From: Sclerodactyla briareus
Lineage: Eukaryota; Echinodermata; Holothuroidea; Dendrochirotida; Sclerodactylidae
NCBI GenBank assembly: GCA_026419785.1
Contig: JAODTK010000189.1
Coordinates: 1-64,000, forward strand
Direction: 5' to 3'
Length of the DNA: 64,000 nucleotides
The translations under genes and the position numbers were made by a program. The notes under the pieces were generated by a model that was not told the DNA's origin, did no database searches, and was given only the letters and a program-made list of their open reading frames with translations. Positions 58,601 through 64,000 of the stretch are shown here, piece by piece (the first letter of the stretch is position 1; the number at the start of each line of letters is the position of its first letter).

Positions 58601-61600
58601 CTTGTATGGTTTTCGATCCTCTGCACCACATTGATTCTATAAGGAAGGTTAGGATCTATAACAACAGTACACTTACCGCCACTATATTAACCTACCAAGG
58701 TAGTGCGTTCCATTGAGCAATTTATTTCCTTGAAATGGTGCATTGCTGGGGCAGTCTTGTCCAATGATTTTACATCAACAGTCATCAAGTCCTCCGTTAA
58801 TTGTTCTATTTGCATAAATTGCAGTCAGCCCTCCGAATCGCCGCACTACTGAGCTCGTTTGCACATTTATTACGTTGTGAAGTAGTCAATGCCCTGGTAG
58901 CCAAGCTATCCCTGCATACATACATATCACACGCTCACCAGCTTTTATTTTTCTGATGCAAAATTTCCAACTCTTTTATTGACCCCTGTATTTGAAACTT
59001 TGTTACAGAATGGCATGACTATCATACACTTCGACCTCTGCCAGGGGTATAGACATGATAGATGGGGCTCTCTCTGCACTACTGGAATACTATATCTCGC
59101 GGACGGATCCTATAGGCTAAGTCGTCAACCAACAATTACCTAAACTATTACATTGGTGCATGGTGTCTTCTAGCAGGGCATGAGCATAGGGTCCCAACCT
59201 CTATTTGAAGTTCCCGACAGAGAGAGAACAGTGGCAGAGCTATATATCTCGTTTTCCATATGGGATCGTCCCTATGAATTATGATTCATGCTAGGCAGAG
59301 AGTTATAATAGTCTCCGTTATTTGAAGTCCTATTTATATCTGTGCCCTGGTCTGTTTAGATATGGCTGTTCGTTCTTAGCTCGGGTACGTTGATGGAATA
59401 CGTTGTGGTCGTTTACCATCGTGTACAATGGCATAGAGCCTCACGGGCTCGTTGGTCCTCCATGCAGCGACCCAGCCGAGTGACACGGTGAGGCATCCAT
59501 ACGTGTTCCATTCTAATGGGTTTCACGGGTAACGAAAACGTGCACCAAAAACTCTGAATATTGTTTCGCATTTCCACCTTGTTGGTATGTTCCAGGGTAT
59601 AGCTAGGCGACCAGACTGGGCGACAGAATCCGAAATTTGGTCAGACATAGAGAGCAATATGTTTTGCTTCTTGATTGATTCATGACACTCTACAGGTTAC
59701 TGCGGAGAAACGCAAACAGTCCCGTTGTGTCTTTGAACCAACTTTGTTCACGTGGCGGTCCCACTGGAGTCTCATATATTAAGCACTTACGCTGCGGATA
59801 TTCATTCACTCGTAAGTTTCGCACATCTTTCGGTTTTATTGTGTATCGATGATTGACCGATATTTTTGGGAGCTGGTGTGACCCTGATGATGTGGGATGC
59901 GGTAAGGACCATTATTTGGTCCCAGCAGGGGCTTCGCCCCTGATAGCCAAGTCATTTCGTTTATGCCAGAAGACCAACCTCAGCACATTTGTCAATACCA
60001 GGTGCCCCTTTTTTCTGGAAGAATCATTCGGATCTACGTAACATGTTAAAGGATGAAAAATGCACTACTGTTACACACAACTATCCACCGAATTCAGAGC
60101 CAATATGGACCAGAGCTGGGTTATCGAAGTTTTGCGACTCTGGTCGAAGATGTAGTTATGGTCCCCCAGGGTCACGGGACGAGGCCCCTAGGGGTTAACC
60201 CCTTTGGTTTAATCTGGGGGGGGCAGACGAATATTGCGCAATGCCAGTCCCCATTTTCTTGTTGCATAGATTTCTAATCAATGATTCAGAAAGAGGAAAT
60301 GCAGCCCAAACTTGCGGTACTTAACTGAACGAAAACGGCTTAATGAGCAACCAGTATAGGAATCCAAATACTACATGTGAGGGAAAAAAGATGGGTTCAC
60401 GGGAGTAGTTCCGCCTCTCTTTATATGCCTAACAGCTGGGCCGAAGGTATATGACGGTATTGGGCCTCTATTCCGAAGTAAAATGGAACACAAGGTCCCG
60501 TATGGGTCTATAGGGGCGAGATCTTCGGTGTATTCGATATAGAGGGGTCAGGAGCAATCAGGATTGGCTTAATTGCGTTTCAAATGAGCGAATCTTGCGG
60601 AGGAAACCATATTGTTCAAGAAAGCCGTGGTATTTTTGTAAGAAGGACTCATGACAGTTTGAGTGTATGATATGCCCTTGTACAACTTACCCGGAAATGG
60701 GGGAAGTGGAAGCTGAGGACCCATCCATGTGGGGTTGGGGATGGGGTTGGAGCGGCTTCCTTTCTCGAATAACGGAGTAGCCAATCTTCAGGAGAGCTGA
60801 TGGCTGACCAGTAGATTTTATTACGATGTAAGTTTAGCAATTGAGCAAACACTACTGGCACTCCTAAGACCTTTTGATACAAATCCATCTGGGCCGGGCG
60901 CTCGCTATGAAATTAAGATCCTTTGATAGCTTTCGCGCGCAAGGCCTAACATTCAACGGTGCAATACTCGAACATTCCTATCGGGATGGAAACATTAAAG
61001 CCCTCGTGAGAAAGTAGTCATTAGGAATGGAACTGATCATCATTGTTCCTTATCGGTTCATGTCAGTATCAATAGATGCCTCTTTTTTTCAAAGGGGGCG
61101 GCACTTAAAAGTTTGCCTAGCATTTTATGTGAAACGCCAAGGGGGTTTCCGCATCCCAAGCTTCCACTGGGCTTTGGCCATGCAAACGTGATGAATATAT
61201 TCTGATTCTAGACTAATTGCGATCAGCGAGAGCCGATAATCTTAATGATTCGCTGCCGAATGGTCTTCCTCTCTGTGCCATAAATGTACAAACGCGAACC
61301 ACTTTTGTGGGTAAAGCAAGGGCTTGAGACAAAATCTTGGTCACCAAAGGCGTGGGTTGAAAAAAAACAATGTTTGACCAAAAAGATATGGGTATTTGTA
61401 AAGATCAATCTCCCCCCCCCCCCCCAAATATTGTTGCCATTTTGCCATGAGGGTGAGGAAAGTAACTGTCTCAGGATTATAATCAAGTGCAATTCAAGAA
61501 ACTGCTAGGCAGCTAGGTAAATTATGTCTTGGTATTAAAAACTAGGATTCTCCCAATAGACGTCAATGGAGGGTAAAAATCACCTACTCTGAAGGATCCT

Positions 61601-64000
61601 GGAAAGAATGGTTTCAAATTCTGAATGCAATCTAATCCCTTTGTTTGCAGTGTATCGTATATATAGGAAGCAAGGACTTTCTAATGAGGATCCAACTTCT
61701 AGATCGTTGCAATGGATATGGACATCTAAGCTGATATTGATACTAAGGGAGTCTGAGCATGATACTAAGGATGATACTAGAATCGGACATTCCTAAGCAT
61801 TGATGCAAATTGCAATGACATGCAACTAAGAACCGCAGATTGCGTAGATGCAGAGCCTCCAGGTTAACGCATTCTTATTCATACTCTCTTGCCACATTAT
61901 GCCCATCATGTGCTTGCAGCTCTGGGTGGTATTCGATTGTAAACTCCAGAATCAAGGGACAAATACGGGCATTGGAATAAAGGAATGAATACACAGTCAA
62001 AACTTTTCGTGTGATCATATTCTGGAATCCAAATGCATAGTACCATGATATCAGGACAAGTACAGCGCATAGATAGTACCTCATGGACATCGTCCTCAAG
62101 GTAACAAACAAATAGACCTCCTCCAAAACAAGCTGGTTTGGAGGACAACTGAGGCTAATATATTAGCTGGAGAAACCCGTATGCGCAGTCCAAACACGGG
62201 AGTCATACGACTTTCCGTACGGAGTTACAGTCCTCTGAAGGTTTGTGGCATGTTGTAGGAGCAATGGTAGACGTATCCCATCATGCAAGCGCAATAGTGA
62301 TAAAGTTTATACTTGCACAACCCTGCAAACATTCTGTTTTATATTGAAATGCACGAATAATTTCACTCCAAAAGACATTTAGTCTAGGGAGATGATTGGA
62401 TGTAGTGGTGGTAGTGTAGAGTTACTTTGGTGACGAGAGAAAGGAACAACAGAACACTTGCTAAATGTTGACTTATGCAAAAAAATCTCTGCATAATGAC
62501 CAAACGTTGAAGGCCATAACTCCACATAGGAACATCGTATTGAAATGGGTTTGACTATAGATACAGAGTCTTCAATTATCAATATAATGCTGTTTAATCC
62601 AGCCGCAGTGTTGTTTAATGCCCGTCACAATTACATCGGATAACAAAACAAACGGATTGAGATTATCCACCAAATTTTACCAGTATGTGGTTTAGATTGC
62701 CTATTACCAGAGTGGTACACGAGTGGCCGGTGGCGGACATCTGGGGAGGGGTGGGTGGGGGCTCAGAACAACCCCCTCAATGACCCAAGTGATCAATAAT
62801 TTTTTACAACAAAAATGATTTTGTTTTCCAGTTAGTGAGAGGTTTTGAAGCTGTTGTCTAGCAAAAATTGCAGCAGCAATGTGTCTAGGGGCCATACTGT
62901 ACTTATTTGCAAATGGGGAGGGTGAGGCTTTAAATTAGGGCGCACTTCCTTGGGTTCCGACCTCACACTCCCCCCCCCCCCCCCCCACTCCCAAGACAAT
63001 CTCTTGGTATGCGCCTGCAAGAGGAGTGTCCTCAGCCACCATACGGGCCCATCCAACAAATACAAAGAGAAACAGAACATTCCACCCACAGATCTTTAAG
63101 CGCAGCACAATCGTAAAACAGTGAGCGATTTATGCAGTCATGAAGCGCAAGAGTGATTTAGATAGGGGCGCGACTCAGTTTACCCGCCTATGGCAGCTGT
63201 TTGGTGCACATGCAGGCTGTGGAAAAACAAACCTCTCATACAGTTGGAGAAATTGTTACAGCTGAATTCTCATGTTCTCACAGAATGGAGCCTGGTTCCA
63301 TTCTCACTAAAATCCTGCCTGATGCAGAGCCTTCCCAATGATTCCATTGAGAGCGGTGATAATGAGTGTTGTTGCATCCCCATCAGATTTTGGTGATTTA
63401 GTAGCTACGAGTGGATGTAGGCTGTATTATAGAGAAGGGGATGGGAGTATTTTGTGCAAGTGTCCATTGGGAGATGTGGATGGCCAGCTGTAGGCTCAAC
63501 AGCCAATGATCTGAAGCCACAGTCATACACATTTCTGTATTCCTGGAGGTTCTCCCCGATTAAATGTCAAATCAATACCATGGATTACGGTATTGATTCA
63601 TCAGAAATATTATCGCAGAAGTTTGCAATCGGGCTTAAAAACTCGTGTAGGTAGCACGAGGTCCAATTTACAACCCAACAAGTTCAAATTGCGTAGCTGG
63701 GACCAACAAGTCCAGGGCTAAAGCAACAAACTAGTCAGGAAGGGATGGTTGATAAAAAAGGAAACAATGTATAATTATATATATATAGTTATATATGGTT
63801 GAAATAAATATCTTCAAACCACCTCTCAAGTTTTTAAATCTCCTTGTCCTCCCTTATTGCTCAACAAATCCAGCGCAGCTCCATTATGCTTACAACAGTT
63901 CATCTATGCGCGTCCTCTCAGCTACAGCAACCTTTGATAGGCTCCCGCAGCTAGTGGCAATGCAATTAGTACTGCAGAAAACCCTTGTTTCCCCCAAGGC
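55601..64000. other. No recognised gene in the last 8.4 kb
   Basis: Holds C or G homopolymers near 57181-57196, 60217-60225, 61411-61425 and 62971-62987, small inverted words such as GGGGCTTCGCCCC at 59929-59941, and a (TA) tract near 63774. The most protein-like frames are 57387-57815 (+, 142 codons), two overlapping minus frames at 61875-62148, one with a hydrophobic run YYLCAVLVLISWYYAFGF, and 63454-63654 (+). None shows a known domain with splice support. A frame- and homology-aware gene predictor may find single exons here that I cannot. Confidence 0.35.

Noticed and set aside
61875..62148. Possible membrane-receptor fragment from a hydrophobic minus-strand frame
   Set aside because: One hydrophobic run alone is not enough. 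Two overlapping minus frames are equally open and no splice sites or motifs support either.

Overview
The window reads as animal nuclear DNA, most likely from an echinoderm and plausibly a sea cucumber. It is AT-rich and intron/intergenic-like. There are no operons and no long open frames: the longest frame is about 150 codons and none of the long ones is convincing. It is full of short repeats, has degenerate LINE reverse-transcriptase fragments and tRNA-derived SINEs, and carries spliced exons of the HYR (hyalin repeat) family, which is greatly expanded in echinoderms. The species call is inference from these families.

The only strong gene is on the + strand at about 40.8-43.98 kb. Three nearly identical 234-bp HYR exons (the first lacks one base) sit in an ~839-bp tandem triplication. 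A last coding exon follows, encoding a transmembrane helix, a Cys/Arg/Lys stop-transfer segment and an acidic, Tyr-rich tail. All splice junctions are phase 1, so the pieces join cleanly. The tail contains a full match to the ITAM consensus, (D/E)xxYxx(L/I)-x7-Yxx(L/I). A further intact HYR-like exon lies at 21.13-21.35 kb and a frameshifted one at 36.38-36.61 kb. Two weak Ig-like open frames lie at 31.8 kb (+) and 46.7 kb (-). Together they suggest, but do not prove, a neighbourhood of cell-surface recognition genes.

Layout. 0-9 kb: AT-rich, gene-free, microsatellites and a degenerate tandem repeat. 9-14.2 kb: a tRNA-derived SINE and two broken LINE reverse transcriptases. 14-21 kb: little recognisable apart from degenerate tandem repeats. 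21-25.3 kb: the first HYR exon, then minisatellites, a LINE tail and a transposon-like fragment. 25.9-28.4 kb: an 830-bp unit present three times. 28.4-36 kb: microsatellites, a tandem duplication, a LINE tail and one weak coding candidate. 36.4-44 kb: HYR exons and the receptor gene. 45-48 kb: a ~1.1-kb unit in three unequal copies, one of them split by a tRNA-Ala-derived SINE. 48.5-54.6 kb: hairpin-ended, satellite-carrying elements and 313-bp repeats. 55.2-55.6 kb: a 22-bp minisatellite. 55.6-64 kb: nothing I can assign.

Caution: repeat copies here differ from one another mainly by single-base gains and losses. That pattern can come from an imperfectly polished long-read assembly as well as from real decay, so frameshifts in coding exons should not be read as proof of pseudogenes.
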